From the NCBI RefSeq assembly GCF_949152215.1, contig NZ_OX424407.1, forward strand, positions 1,306,530-1,370,529: a DNA stretch of 64,000 nt, given 5' to 3'. Under the pieces are notes generated by a model, which worked only from the letters and a program-made list of their open reading frames with translations, had not been told where the DNA came from and did not search any database. Position numbers and translations under genes: made by a program. Position 1 is the first letter of the stretch; the number at the start of each line of letters is the position of its first letter. Shown in pieces: positions 35,144-43,282 of the stretch. This DNA is from Lancefieldella sp. Marseille-Q7238. GTDB lineage: Bacteria > Actinomycetota > Coriobacteriia > Coriobacteriales > Atopobiaceae.

Positions 35144-35784
35144 TGATTATGAACAAGAAATGTAAATGGCTACCTCTAAAGATTATCCCCATAGTTCTGC
35201 TCCTTATAGCCACTGTCTTCCTCTTGTGGAATGCATTTGCTACGCCCTACCCATGGGCAATTGACTCGCTTCAGCAAAAAGCGGTAGAGCAGGCCACACA
35301 AGAAGCTATCAATACCGCCAGGCAAGAAGGAGACGGCGGAAAGCCTTACCTCAAAGACATCGACTATATGAAGCTCACGCTTGGCAGTTGCTATATAGGA
35401 GTAAAACCAAAAACCCGGAACAACCTTATTTGGGAGATTCGATATAGAGATAAACCTGTGGGATATGTCATGCAAGATCTCGGAACTTTAAGGTTCTCCG
35501 CTCTTGCCGGCAATTACGAGTCCTTCAAACTCGTGGATTTAGAAGAAGTTTCTCTTGACGACTACAAGGAAGTAAGAGACGGCTCTGTAGAACTTGGACC
35601 TTTTGAATGGAAACTTCCCTTCGGTTGGGTAACGGTCGATGGATGTAAAGCGTACCGACAAATCAACGGCTACCTTTTTTCACATGGGCTAGCAATAGTT
35701 GATGACTACTATTATGAGTTCGATGAGAATGGATATCTCATAAAAGCGATAGGCCCGGCACTGGATTCAGAAACCGAAAATTAA
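35143..35784 (+). CDS. Membrane-anchored extracytoplasmic protein of unknown function
   Basis: 213 residues from ATG 35143, which overlaps the TGA of the protease gene (TGATG); ATG 35149 is also possible. An N-terminal helix (about residues 10-32) is followed by a soluble domain with LGSCYIGVKPKTRNNLIWEIRY and YYYEFDENGYLIKAIGPA. No family recognised. The coupling to the wall-binding protease suggests a shared surface function. Confidence 0.6.
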   Translation: MIMNKKCKWLPLKIIPIVLLLIATVFLLWNAFATPYPWAIDSLQQKAVEQATQEAINTARQEGDGGKPYLKDIDYMKLTLGSCYIGVKPKTRNNLIWEIRYRDKPVGYVMQDLGTLRFSALAGNYESFKLVDLEEVSLDDYKEVRDGSVELGPFEWKLPFGWVTVDGCKAYRQINGYLFSHGLAIVDDYYYEFDENGYLIKAIGPALDSETEN

Positions 35785-35888
35785 GTGATCCCGCAACAGT
35801 TCTATATGTTGTTCACAATCATTCCGGATACGTAACGTAGAATCTGGATACTTTCGGATATCCGTGTGGATGAGTTGCGTCAATTGAG

Positions 35889-36719
35889 TTACTTAAACGC
35901 AATAGTATGCGGACTCATATAAAGCGAGCAAGAAGAAATCTGTAGTGCAGGAAGCTCAGGTAAACGTGCAAGGTTACATCCTGACCCCACATACGCAATA
36001 AGAATCAACACAAGGCCAATTGCGATAAAAATGCCACCGAACAGCGAGAGCAGTCTTTTCGAATGTCCTTCTGACCATGGCGTTGTATTTGTTCTCCCCG
36101 TGGAGACATCGTTCTTCTCGGCAGGAACTTGTGCAAAGAAATGAGCAATCCACTTTGCATAGTCTCGTGCGCCTTGTACAAGAGAATGCATTATGCGTGC
36201 TACTATCGGTATTACCAGTATTGAAACACCTCCTATGAGCAGAAACACACCGGCAGAAAGTGCACCGGAAAGGAACATGTCGTGCAGAAATCCCACTACA
36301 AGTGCCGGGATGCTCATTACTCCGCAGAAAAGACCACAGGCAACTGCAAAGCATAATGAAATAACAAGTGCCCAAATCGCAAAATAAATACTCAATGCCG
36401 TAAGTGCGAGGACAAACGTAAGGGGTATCCAGACAATGGCGCCTATCACGAGAAGCACGATAGTTATGGACATAAGTACCGAATCAGAGCGGATACGCTG
36501 AGTTGCACGTAGAAACACAGGCATACTCTCCAGTGCCGATTGAACCGCATCATCAATGCTTCCCATGGCTGCTACGGCTTTTTCCTCGGACATACCATCT
36601 TCCATGCGGTCGCGTATTGCCTCATCGTAATAGGCAAGAGCATCATCAATGCTGATTTTGGGAACATGCTTTTTCTTAAGGTTTGCGCGAAGTTCGGCAA
36701 GAAACTCATCTTTTTTCAT
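35889..36719 (-). CDS. HAAS-domain (DUF1700) membrane protein
   Basis: 276 residues. The N-terminal 70 residues, MKKDEFLAELRANL...YYDEAIRDRMEDGMSEEKAVAAMGS, are the HAAS signalling domain, followed by five to six hydrophobic segments. HAAS proteins are usually coupled to PadR regulators and sense or transmit envelope or membrane stress. Its ATG overlaps the padR stop by four bases, so the two are a unit. The C-terminal half of about 40 residues after the last helix is unusual in being Cys/Pro-rich. Confidence 0.85.
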   Translation of the reverse strand: MKKDEFLAELRANLKKKHVPKISIDDALAYYDEAIRDRMEDGMSEEKAVAAMGSIDDAVQSALESMPVFLRATQRIRSDSVLMSITIVLLVIGAIVWIPLTFVLALTALSIYFAIWALVISLCFAVACGLFCGVMSIPALVVGFLHDMFLSGALSAGVFLLIGGVSILVIPIVARIMHSLVQGARDYAKWIAHFFAQVPAEKNDVSTGRTNTTPWSEGHSKRLLSLFGGIFIAIGLVLILIAYVGSGCNLARLPELPALQISSCSLYMSPHTIAFK

Positions 36720-37030
36720 GACGATGCTCCTTCTTTAATGTAGGAGAGAATGTCTGTAATGGAGGCCTCATCGGCGATAAATCGTGAGAGCTCTAAGCGT
36801 CCTGTGTCAGTAATCGAATAATATTTGCGGAAACGACCGTTGTGCTCACGTGTGTATTCGGAAAGGAAATGTTGTTTAGCAAGACGTTTCAAAATGGGAT
36901 AGAGCGTTGACTCGGAAAGCTCAAGTGACGCAGGGGCATCCCTGATGATTTGATACCCGTAGGAATCTTTGCGGGCTATGGCTGCGAGGACGCATATGTC
37001 AAGAAATCCACGCTTCAGCTGTGCATCCAC
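36716..37030 (-). CDS. PadR-family transcriptional regulator
   Basis: 104 residues from GTG 37030 (GGAG 7 bases upstream). The winged-helix motif LKRGFLDICVLAAIARKDSYGYQI and ESTLYPILKRL is typical of PadR, with a short C-terminal helix. It is expected to repress its own promoter; a palindrome matching the PadR ATACT-N-AGTAT type lies immediately upstream. Its partner is the HAAS membrane protein. Confidence 0.92.
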   Translation of the reverse strand: MDAQLKRGFLDICVLAAIARKDSYGYQIIRDAPASLELSESTLYPILKRLAKQHFLSEYTREHNGRFRKYYSITDTGRLELSRFIADEASITDILSYIKEGASS

Positions 37031-37044
37031 AATACGTCTCCTTC

Positions 37045-37071
37045 AATATACTATGCGATACATAGTATATT
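37045..37071. promoter_or_regulatory. PadR operator palindrome
   Basis: AATATACTATG (37045-37055) and CATAGTATATT (37061-37071) form a perfect 11-bp inverted repeat with a 5-base spacer, just upstream of padR. A further CATACTATG half-site is at 37079-37087. Autoregulation is the usual pattern. Confidence 0.75.
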
Positions 37072-37094
37072 ACTCAGGCATACTATGCAATACA

Positions 37095-37379
37095 AAAATA
37101 GCCGATCTCGCCCTCGTCGTCAGGAATACCGATGTTGCTGGTGGATCATGCCCTGAGTCCGATGCTCCCGACCGGATGACCAAGCTTTTTCAAAACGACT
37201 GCGTAAGATTCGGACACAGAAAGTACGCTTTGGATTATCTCGCGACTGTTTTCAATGCTGGTATGAACGCTCCACTCCGCGATGAGACCAACGTCAGGAT
37301 GGCTGGCATATTGGAAGAGACTTTCATCGTCAGCCGTCTCCCACGGTCACAGTATAAGCAGCTCTGTCTCAAGAACCAT
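37095..37379 (-). pseudogene. Truncated, decayed copy of the RimJ/RimL-type acetyltransferase gene
   Basis: Read on the minus strand from ATG 37379, the frame gives MVLETELLIL, stop, PWETADDESLFQYASHPDVG, then SIENSREIIQSVLSVSESYAVVLKKL and SNIGIPDDEGEIGY. This aligns without gaps to residues 1-95 of the protein encoded at 31620-32162. Two in-frame stops are present, and the copy ends where homology breaks at about 37095, just before the PadR operator. Confidence 0.85.
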
Positions 37380-37525
37380 GAGATGCTCCAAAGTCTAAGG
37401 ATCTTCATAGATGCGGTGATGAAGTTTCTCACTATACCATCTTCTACTGGAAGAATTGGTGGAAGTGCTGATACAATACTAAAACTCACTCGGAAAGATG
37501 TGGGTACGAACACTTAGAGAGCACG

Positions 37526-37621
37526 ATGGCAAAGAAACAAAAGGGTCCGAAAAGATTGGCGAATCCCAAACAGCTGAATAAGGATTATTTCAAATCCTTT
37601 ATCACCACCCGTGCAACTTAG
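37526..37621 (+). CDS. Possible small basic peptide next to a broken ABC gene
   Basis: 31 codons, ATG 37526 to TAG 37621. The product begins MAKKQKGPKRLANPK and ends SFITTRAT. GAGAGCACG upstream is only a weak ribosome site. It resembles neither a known leader nor a ribosomal protein. It lies just before an ABC ATPase remnant and a CPBP protease, so a bacteriocin or signal peptide precursor is conceivable, but evidence is weak. Confidence 0.25.
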   Translation: MAKKQKGPKRLANPKQLNKDYFKSFITTRAT

Positions 37622-37629
37622 TTGTGAAA

Positions 37630-38209
37630 TTGGGTCAAAAAGGATTTTTTCTAATCTATCTGTTTCTATGTATAGAGGAAGAATATATGGTGCGGTTGGA
37701 AATAATGGTAGTGGAAAGTCTACATTGATCAGCTGTTTATTAAATAGTTTTTAGAGAGGGTATAAGCGGAAAGATTTCTATTGATAGCAACCTAATAACG
37801 AACATTGATCTCTACGATTTACGGAAGCATTATTTTTTCTGTTTGTGAACAAGTTCCTGTAGTTTTTGAAAACACTCTTGAGTTCAATTTGTTCCTTGGA
37901 GAAGAGGTTGATCAAGAATCGGTTTGCCTGTTAAAAGACTTGGGTTTTGATTTGGCTAAGTATCGTCTAGTTGATCATGTGGCTAGTTCTTTATTGTCAG
38001 GAGGAGAAAAGCAAAAGATTGCAATTGCAAGGACAATGTTACGGGATAACCCCATTGAAATTTATGATGAACCTACGGTGTCACTTGATTATTCATCGAA
38101 AATGGGGTTGATTAAGTGTATCGATGAGAGAAAAGATGAGAAAATCATCATAATAATATCACATGATAAGGATATTCTGGCTATTTGCGATGAGATCATT
38201 TCACTGTAG
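37630..38209 (+). pseudogene. Decayed ABC transporter ATPase gene
   Basis: Three reading-frame segments together give an ATPase. The first holds LSVSMYRGRIYGAVGNNGSGKSTL-type Walker A and ends at TAG (37753). A second frame carries GISGKISIDSNLI and LYDLRK and ends at TGA (37848). The third, 37805-38209, has the EQVPVVFENTLEFN Q-loop region, LSGGEKQKIAIART signature, IEIYDEPTVSLD Walker B and SHDKD H-loop. At least two frameshifts are needed. The AT-rich composition differs from the host genes. No membrane subunit remains. Confidence 0.75.
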
Positions 38210-38230
38210 TTGAGCTAAGGAGAAAAATGA

Positions 38231-38863
38231 ATGAAAGAAAAGAATGGAGTATGTGAAATCCTTTTCAGCTGTCTAATTGTTCTTTCCACGGATGTTCTTG
38301 TCTCATTTATCTATAAGACACATGCAACGATATTTCAGTTCGGCTATATATACAGGCTTTTTCTTGGTGCTTTTGTATCTATTTTTCCCATATATGTGGC
38401 AGCAAAAAACTATAAGAGTATTGTCGCAAGGAGCATGAAACCTTGGTCTATAGGCATACTGATAATTACTACACTCATTCCTCTATTCTTTTCTGATGTT
38501 GATTTTGAGAGAAAAGTGTACGTTTGGATACACTATGTGTTTTTGGTCGCGCTGCCGGAAGAGCTCTTTTTTCGAGTTTATTTGCCTGAACGACTTGGCG
38601 AAGAGCTCTTGAGAAAGCAGAGATTCTCTGATATATCGCTTTATATAATCGTTTCCTTTTTAGCTAATACACTTTGGGGTTTGAGTCATATAATTTTTCC
38701 GCTTATAACCGGAGCCTATAAACTTGAACCTCTTTGGTCCTATATCACCTTTGGAATTGCTAACGGTTGGATATATACCATTTTGTTTTTCCTCTTTCGT
38801 AAGAACATTTTGCCCTCTGTAGCTGTGCATGCTGTCATGAACATATGCATCAGTACATTGTAA
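38231..38863 (+). CDS. CPBP-family intramembrane metalloprotease
   Basis: 210 residues from ATG 38231 (AGGAG upstream). It has five to six hydrophobic segments and the motifs LPEELFFRVYL (EExxxR), GLSHIIF (FxxxH-like) and HAVMN. CPBP proteases process or confer immunity to peptides in many bacteriocin loci. It follows the ABC remnant by 21 bases and shares its low GC, so it looks like part of the same decayed cassette. The frame is intact. Confidence 0.85.
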   Translation: MKEKNGVCEILFSCLIVLSTDVLVSFIYKTHATIFQFGYIYRLFLGAFVSIFPIYVAAKNYKSIVARSMKPWSIGILIITTLIPLFFSDVDFERKVYVWIHYVFLVALPEELFFRVYLPERLGEELLRKQRFSDISLYIIVSFLANTLWGLSHIIFPLITGAYKLEPLWSYITFGIANGWIYTILFFLFRKNILPSVAVHAVMNICISTL

Positions 38864-38987
38864 CTTCTCCTTTCTGGAACTACTATTATGGATTCGATAA
38901 AATGGGTACCTCATACAAGAAATCGGTTCGGTGGCGCCTCATGCAGGGAACGCAGATCGGCTCGGCATTAGACGGAGGAGACTTAAA

Positions 38988-39602
38988 TTGAGCCTGCACG
39001 AAGAAGATACCGATGTGCAAAAAGCAATGGACTCGCTTGATCACGATTTGCTGACAGGCGAGACGCTGGATGTTGGAGATAAAGTCACGCGTCGGCTCTC
39101 ACAAGAGCAAGCCACCCTGCCTCATCCCGCTGCAAAATCGTCAGGCCCCATACAGAGCAAGCAAGAAATCGCAGTGGAAGCGGTCAAGAAAACCACCAAT
39201 AACCAGCTGTTTATTGTTGCAGTAACCGCAATCGTTGCGCTTGTGGTGTGCGTGATACTCATAGCGTTTCATCCGTGGACGTCAAACCAACAGGCGCAAT
39301 CCGTACAGCCCACCCAAACCGAGACTGTCAAAAAAGAGCCGGTGAAGGTAGAGGTTCCTCTCGCCAGCAAAGACGTCTCCGAGTATGACTATGAGGAAGC
39401 TCAAAAGAAATTTGAGCATGCGGGCTTTACAAACATCACAACCAAAAAGGACGAGGACCTCAAGATTGGCCTGCTCAATCACGAGAACCAGGTCAAAGAG
39501 ATCACCATTGACGGCGATAAAAAGTTTTCGGTGGGCGAGAAGTACAACGAAGACGCGCCGGTAGTTATCACCTATCACGCATTTCCGCAAAAGTCGAATT
39601 AA
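38988..39602 (+). CDS. Membrane-anchored protein with PASTA-like C-terminal domain
   Basis: 204 residues from TTG 38988, 8 bases after GGAGGA; no better start exists. A cytoplasmic, acidic N-terminal 75 residues is followed by one helix (about residues 76-98) and an extracytoplasmic region: a Gln/Thr-rich linker, then YEEAQKKFEHAGFTNIT and VGEKYNEDAPVVITYH, which resembles a single PASTA-like fold. Function unknown. Its 3' end overlaps the end of yqeC on the other strand by 35 bases. Confidence 0.65.
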   Translation: MSLHEEDTDVQKAMDSLDHDLLTGETLDVGDKVTRRLSQEQATLPHPAAKSSGPIQSKQEIAVEAVKKTTNNQLFIVAVTAIVALVVCVILIAFHPWTSNQQAQSVQPTQTETVKKEPVKVEVPLASKDVSEYDYEEAQKKFEHAGFTNITTKKDEDLKIGLLNHENQVKEITIDGDKKFSVGEKYNEDAPVVITYHAFPQKSN

Positions 39603-40272
39603 AAAGCGAGCCCGCAACAACGGGCGTGTTGTCGCCCCGCAAACGGAGCTCCTTTGTAAAGTCTCTTGCCAGAGCGAGGTCTTTCTCGCAATCGGCTTGA
39701 TTGGCGAGAATAACGTCCGCTCGTACGGCTCCTGAAGCGTGTTCTGCTGCAATGACCATAGCAATGCGTTCCGGTGTAGCGAGATTGTCCGGCGAGCAGC
39801 CTGCGCGGTCGCAGAAAATCTCACTGCGGTGAACGGTTTGGTTGACGGGCAGTCCAAAGCCGGAAAGTCCGACGACTTGGACGGTGTGCCGGCTACCTTC
39901 GGGAATAACGGGCTCATGCGGGGCGTGAGCCTTCAGGGGTAGCCGTTTGGATCCGTCAGCTTCCACAAATACATAGTCGGCAACCGACGCCAGCTCTTGG
40001 GCGCAAAGTGCTGAGGGTCCCAATTTGTGCTTCTCGCCTGAAAAGGCTCCGACACAGATGACGCGGTGTGTTGTCAAAGCGTCTTTCACCTCGGAGAGCG
40101 TGGGGTTTTCCAAAAGAGGCATATTCGGGAACGGAAGGATGTGCGTTGACGTGGTCAAAACGACCGTTCCCCGAACTTCTTGGGAAAGTTTTGAGAGCAG
40201 TGTGGTCTTGCCTCCACTGCCGACAACTGAGGTAACTCCCGGTAAAACGCCCAGCACTTCATAACAGTTCAT
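39568..40272 (-). CDS. yqeC: Selenium-dependent hydroxylase accessory protein YqeC
   Basis: 234 residues from ATG 40272. The P-loop VVGSGGKTTLL is near residue 17, with TSTHILPF and FVEADGSKRLPLKA near 125, all typical of YqeC. The protein is linked by gene neighbourhood to selenium-dependent molybdenum hydroxylases; its reaction is unproven. It is divergent from yedF with a shared upstream region. Confidence 0.93.
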   Translation of the reverse strand: MNCYEVLGVLPGVTSVVGSGGKTTLLSKLSQEVRGTVVLTTSTHILPFPNMPLLENPTLSEVKDALTTHRVICVGAFSGEKHKLGPSALCAQELASVADYVFVEADGSKRLPLKAHAPHEPVIPEGSRHTVQVVGLSGFGLPVNQTVHRSEIFCDRAGCSPDNLATPERIAMVIAAEHASGAVRADVILANQADCEKDLALARDFTKELRLRGDNTPVVAGSLFNSTFAEMRDR

Positions 40273-40386
40273 GTGGTTGCCTAACTAAAAGTTTTTTATT
40301 AGCGATATACTTATTTTATTGCAAAAAAACATTCACATTGCCCGTTATACGTAGGTGGGATGTGCAATTTTAAGAGGGGGATTGCA

Positions 40387-40998
40387 ATGAAAATTGATGC
40401 GCGCAACCTAACGTGTCCCAAGCCGGTTATCCTGACGCTTGAAGCGTTGCCAAAACTGGCGCAGGGAGAAGCGCTTGAAGTGGTCATAAACGATACCGTT
40501 GCTCTCGGTAACCTTACGCGCTTGGCTGACGAGAAGAACTGTGAACTTACCACGGTCAAGGACGGCGAAGATACCGTCATGACCTTCACCCCTCGCGAAG
40601 CAGTTGCGGCAAGTGCGTCCGTGGCGACCGAAGCGTCTCTCTTTTGCAATATTCCCGATTGTTCCGCTACGGTTGTTGCAGTTGATGCTGAGTTTATGGG
40701 TCGCGGTGATGATGAGCTTGGGCATATTTTAATGAAAGGCCTCATCTACGCTCTTGCGCACCAAGAGAGCGTTCCTGAGACCATGCTGTTTTACAACGGC
40801 GGTGCTCATCTGACGTGCGAGGGTTCAGAGTCGCTTGAGGATATCAAAGAGCTTGAATCGCGCGGCACCAAGATTTTGACCTGTGGTACCTGCCTTGATT
40901 TTTATGGCATTAAAGACAAGCTGGCGGTGGGCGGGGTTACCAACCTCTACGCCATTGCCGAGATTATCTCAAAACAGCCGGGTGCAATGGTGCTGTAG
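40387..40998 (+). CDS. yedF: Selenium metabolism sulfurtransferase-like protein YedF
   Basis: 203 residues from ATG 40387 (GAGGGGG upstream). A TusA-like domain (residues 1-70) with the active-site motif TCPKPV near residue 9 is joined to a DsrE-like domain with TCEGSE and LTCGTCLDFY near residue 170. The family probably carries sulfur or selenium as a persulfide/perselenide between the desulfurase-like enzyme and SelD. It is 9 bases from the desulfurase-like gene. Confidence 0.93.
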   Translation: MKIDARNLTCPKPVILTLEALPKLAQGEALEVVINDTVALGNLTRLADEKNCELTTVKDGEDTVMTFTPREAVAASASVATEASLFCNIPDCSATVVAVDAEFMGRGDDELGHILMKGLIYALAHQESVPETMLFYNGGAHLTCEGSESLEDIKELESRGTKILTCGTCLDFYGIKDKLAVGGVTNLYAIAEIISKQPGAMVL

Positions 40999-41007
40999 GG
41001 CGTCTAA

Positions 41008-42201
41008 ATGATATATCTCAATTGCGCTGCCACATCTTATAAGCATCCCGCATGTGTGATTGACGCTGTTACCTGCGCTCTCAGTTCATTGGGAAGCACC
41101 GGTCGCGGCGCTGCGTCTGCCGAGCTTAACGCGGCTCGCACGGTTACAGTGGCGCGCGAACGCCTTGCTGCGCTTCTGGGGTTCTCTCATCCTGAGCGTG
41201 TGGTGTTTGCTGCAAATGCGACTGACGCGCTGAACAAGGCTCTTCTCGGCATTGTGCAGCCAGGAGATCATGTGGTTGCAACCGACTGGGATCACAACTC
41301 CGTTCTGCGTCCACTCTATCGTCTTCGCGAGAAGAGCGGCGTGCAAGTTGACTTTGTTCCCGCCGATGCGCAAGGACGCCTTGACTGGGATGCTTTTGAG
41401 CGGCTGGTAACTCCCGGCACAAAACTTGTGGTGGTAACACATGCTTCCAACCTCACCGGCAACGTCTGCGATCTTACGCGAGCGGCTGCCATTGCGCATG
41501 CAGCCGGCGCGTTGCTACTGGTAGACGCTGCGCAGACGGCAGGATCTTTCCGGATTGATTTCGATGACCTTGGTCTTGATTTGTTAGCATTTACCGGGCA
41601 CAAAGCGCTGATGGGGCCGCAGGGGACAGGCGGCCTTTTGGTGGCTCCGTCCGTTGAGGTGGAAGCCGTCTTCCAGGGCGGCACCGGGGTACTCTCTTTC
41701 AAGGAGGGCATGCCGGATGGCTATCCCGAACATCTTGAAGCTGGTACGCTTAATGGGCACGGCATAGCCGGTCTGTCTGCGGCAGCCGCCTTCGTAGCCG
41801 AGCTGGGAATAGACGCCATCCACACGCATGATGTGGCGCTGACTAAGCGGTTTGTGACAGGGGTTCGTACGATTTCCGGCGCAACGCTTTATGGTAGCTA
41901 TCCTGATGACCTTGCAGATCTTGACGGCTCTGAGCCAGACCGTGATCACGCTCCGGTTGTCACGCTTAATCTGGCCGGATGGACGTCATCAGAGCTTACG
42001 GGAATTTTAGACATGAAGTACGGCATTGCGGTTCGCGCGGGCGGACACTGCGCCCCGCGTATACATCGGGCGCTTGGTACGCACGAGACAGGCGCCGTGC
42101 GCTTCTCGTTTGGCTGGTATACCAAAAACGACGAAGTAGACGCAGCGCTTTTCGCCCTGAGTGAGCTTGCAAAGGAGGGGGCGTGCCATGGCGGGGCATA
42201 A
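41008..42201 (+). CDS. Cysteine desulfurase/selenocysteine lyase-like aminotransferase (class V)
   Basis: 397 residues from ATG 41008. The PLP Lys is in FTGHKALMGPQGTGG near residue 199; HASNLTGN and VDAAQTAG are cofactor regions, and the active-site Cys is in RAGGHCAPRIH near 350. The enzyme would mobilise sulfur or selenium from cysteine/selenocysteine for SelD. This class of desulfurase is associated with orphan SelD loci. It overlaps the DUF3343 gene by 14 bases. Confidence 0.9.
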   Translation: MIYLNCAATSYKHPACVIDAVTCALSSLGSTGRGAASAELNAARTVTVARERLAALLGFSHPERVVFAANATDALNKALLGIVQPGDHVVATDWDHNSVLRPLYRLREKSGVQVDFVPADAQGRLDWDAFERLVTPGTKLVVVTHASNLTGNVCDLTRAAAIAHAAGALLLVDAAQTAGSFRIDFDDLGLDLLAFTGHKALMGPQGTGGLLVAPSVEVEAVFQGGTGVLSFKEGMPDGYPEHLEAGTLNGHGIAGLSAAAAFVAELGIDAIHTHDVALTKRFVTGVRTISGATLYGSYPDDLADLDGSEPDRDHAPVVTLNLAGWTSSELTGILDMKYGIAVRAGGHCAPRIHRALGTHETGAVRFSFGWYTKNDEVDAALFALSELAKEGACHGGA

Positions 42202-42427
42202 GCGACACCTTCAGGCAGTAGTGGCGTTTGATTCCACATATGAGGCGCTTGAGTGCGAACGTGTCTGCAAGGAACGAAGCATACCCGGCCGTCTGATTCC
42301 AACGCCTGTTGCTATTAAGGCGGATTGTGGTCTGGCGTGGGCTATGCCTCCGGAGGTACGTTCGGCACTTGAGAAAGCGGCGGCTGGTAATTTTCTGCCG
42401 TCGGGTATATATGAACTTGAATTGTAA
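42188..42427 (+). CDS. DUF3343 protein (putative Se/S carrier)
   Basis: 79 residues from ATG 42188, after AAAGGAGGGGG. It starts VVAFDSTYEALECERVCKE and contains IPTPVAIKADCGLAW, matching DUF3343. The Cys residues at about positions 25, 28 and 48 could carry selenium. Family members accompany selD and yedF in the SDMH system. The biochemistry is unknown. Confidence 0.9.
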   Translation: MAGHKRHLQAVVAFDSTYEALECERVCKERSIPGRLIPTPVAIKADCGLAWAMPPEVRSALEKAAAGNFLPSGIYELEL

Positions 42428-42475
42428 TCGAACACATGCGGATGACGAATGCGCGTCCGGTTGGAGGGGACAGAC

Positions 42476-43282
42476 ATGCTGGTAGTTATCAGGGGTGCAG
42501 GTGATCTTGCATCGGGTATCGCGCTCAGGCTGCGCCGCGCGGGCTGTGATATCGTGATGCTGGACGTTTCGATCCCGACGGCCGTCCGCCGCTCTGTTGC
42601 GTTTTCTGAAGCTATCCGCCTGGGAGAAGCAACGGTCGAGGGCGTTAAGGCTGTCCGCGCGGCTGATGTGTCTGACGCGCTGCGTATTGTGAGCGAGAAG
42701 AACATTGCAGTGCTGGTAGACCCTGAAGGCGCAGGCATTTCAGAGTTTGCGCCTGATGTGCTGGTAGACGCCATTCTCGCGAAACGCAACCTGGGGACAA
42801 CCAAAGCCATGGCTCCCGTCGTAATCGGAGTGGGACCGGGGTTTAAGGCCGGCACCGATTCAAGTGCGGACTGTCATGCGGTGATTGAAACGAAGCGCGG
42901 ACATTACCTGGGAAAAGTTATTTACGATGGCACGCCCATCCCGAATACCGGCGTTCCGGGCAACATCGGTGGCTTTACCAAGGAGCGTGTGCTGTGGTCG
43001 CCGGCTGAAGGCGTCTTTGAGCCGGTGGCAAAAATCGGCGATGTCGTCAAGCGGGGAGACATCGTGGCAACGGTTTCAGGCATTCCGGTCAAAGCGACCA
43101 TTGACGGTGTTCTGCGAGGTCTTTTGCAAGAAGGCGTGCCGGTAACCAAGGGTATGAAATCGGGCGACATTGATCCTCGTTGTAAGGTAGGACATTGTTT
43201 TTCCGCATCCGATAAGGCTCGTGCGATAGGCGGAGGCGTACTTGAGGCCCTCTGTCACTTTACGGAAAGGCTGGTGGGGTAA
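42476..43282 (+). CDS. yqeB: Selenium-dependent molybdenum hydroxylase system protein YqeB
   Basis: 268 residues from ATG 42476 (GGTTGGAGGGGACAG). It has an N-terminal VVIRGAGDLASGIALRL Rossmann-like motif, a central VIGVGPGFKAGTD, and ETKRGHYLGKVIYDG. YqeB (EF2563 family) is a marker of SDMH systems; XdhC-like by fold, with no reaction known. The stop codon is immediately followed by the selD GTG. Confidence 0.93.
   Translation: MLVVIRGAGDLASGIALRLRRAGCDIVMLDVSIPTAVRRSVAFSEAIRLGEATVEGVKAVRAADVSDALRIVSEKNIAVLVDPEGAGISEFAPDVLVDAILAKRNLGTTKAMAPVVIGVGPGFKAGTDSSADCHAVIETKRGHYLGKVIYDGTPIPNTGVPGNIGGFTKERVLWSPAEGVFEPVAKIGDVVKRGDIVATVSGIPVKATIDGVLRGLLQEGVPVTKGMKSGDIDPRCKVGHCFSASDKARAIGGGVLEALCHFTERLVG

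Noticed and set aside
36969-37517. 182-codon plus-strand frame over the PadR promoter
   Set aside because: The stretch is explained by the PadR operator and the minus-strand acetyltransferase pseudogene; the frame has no family match.
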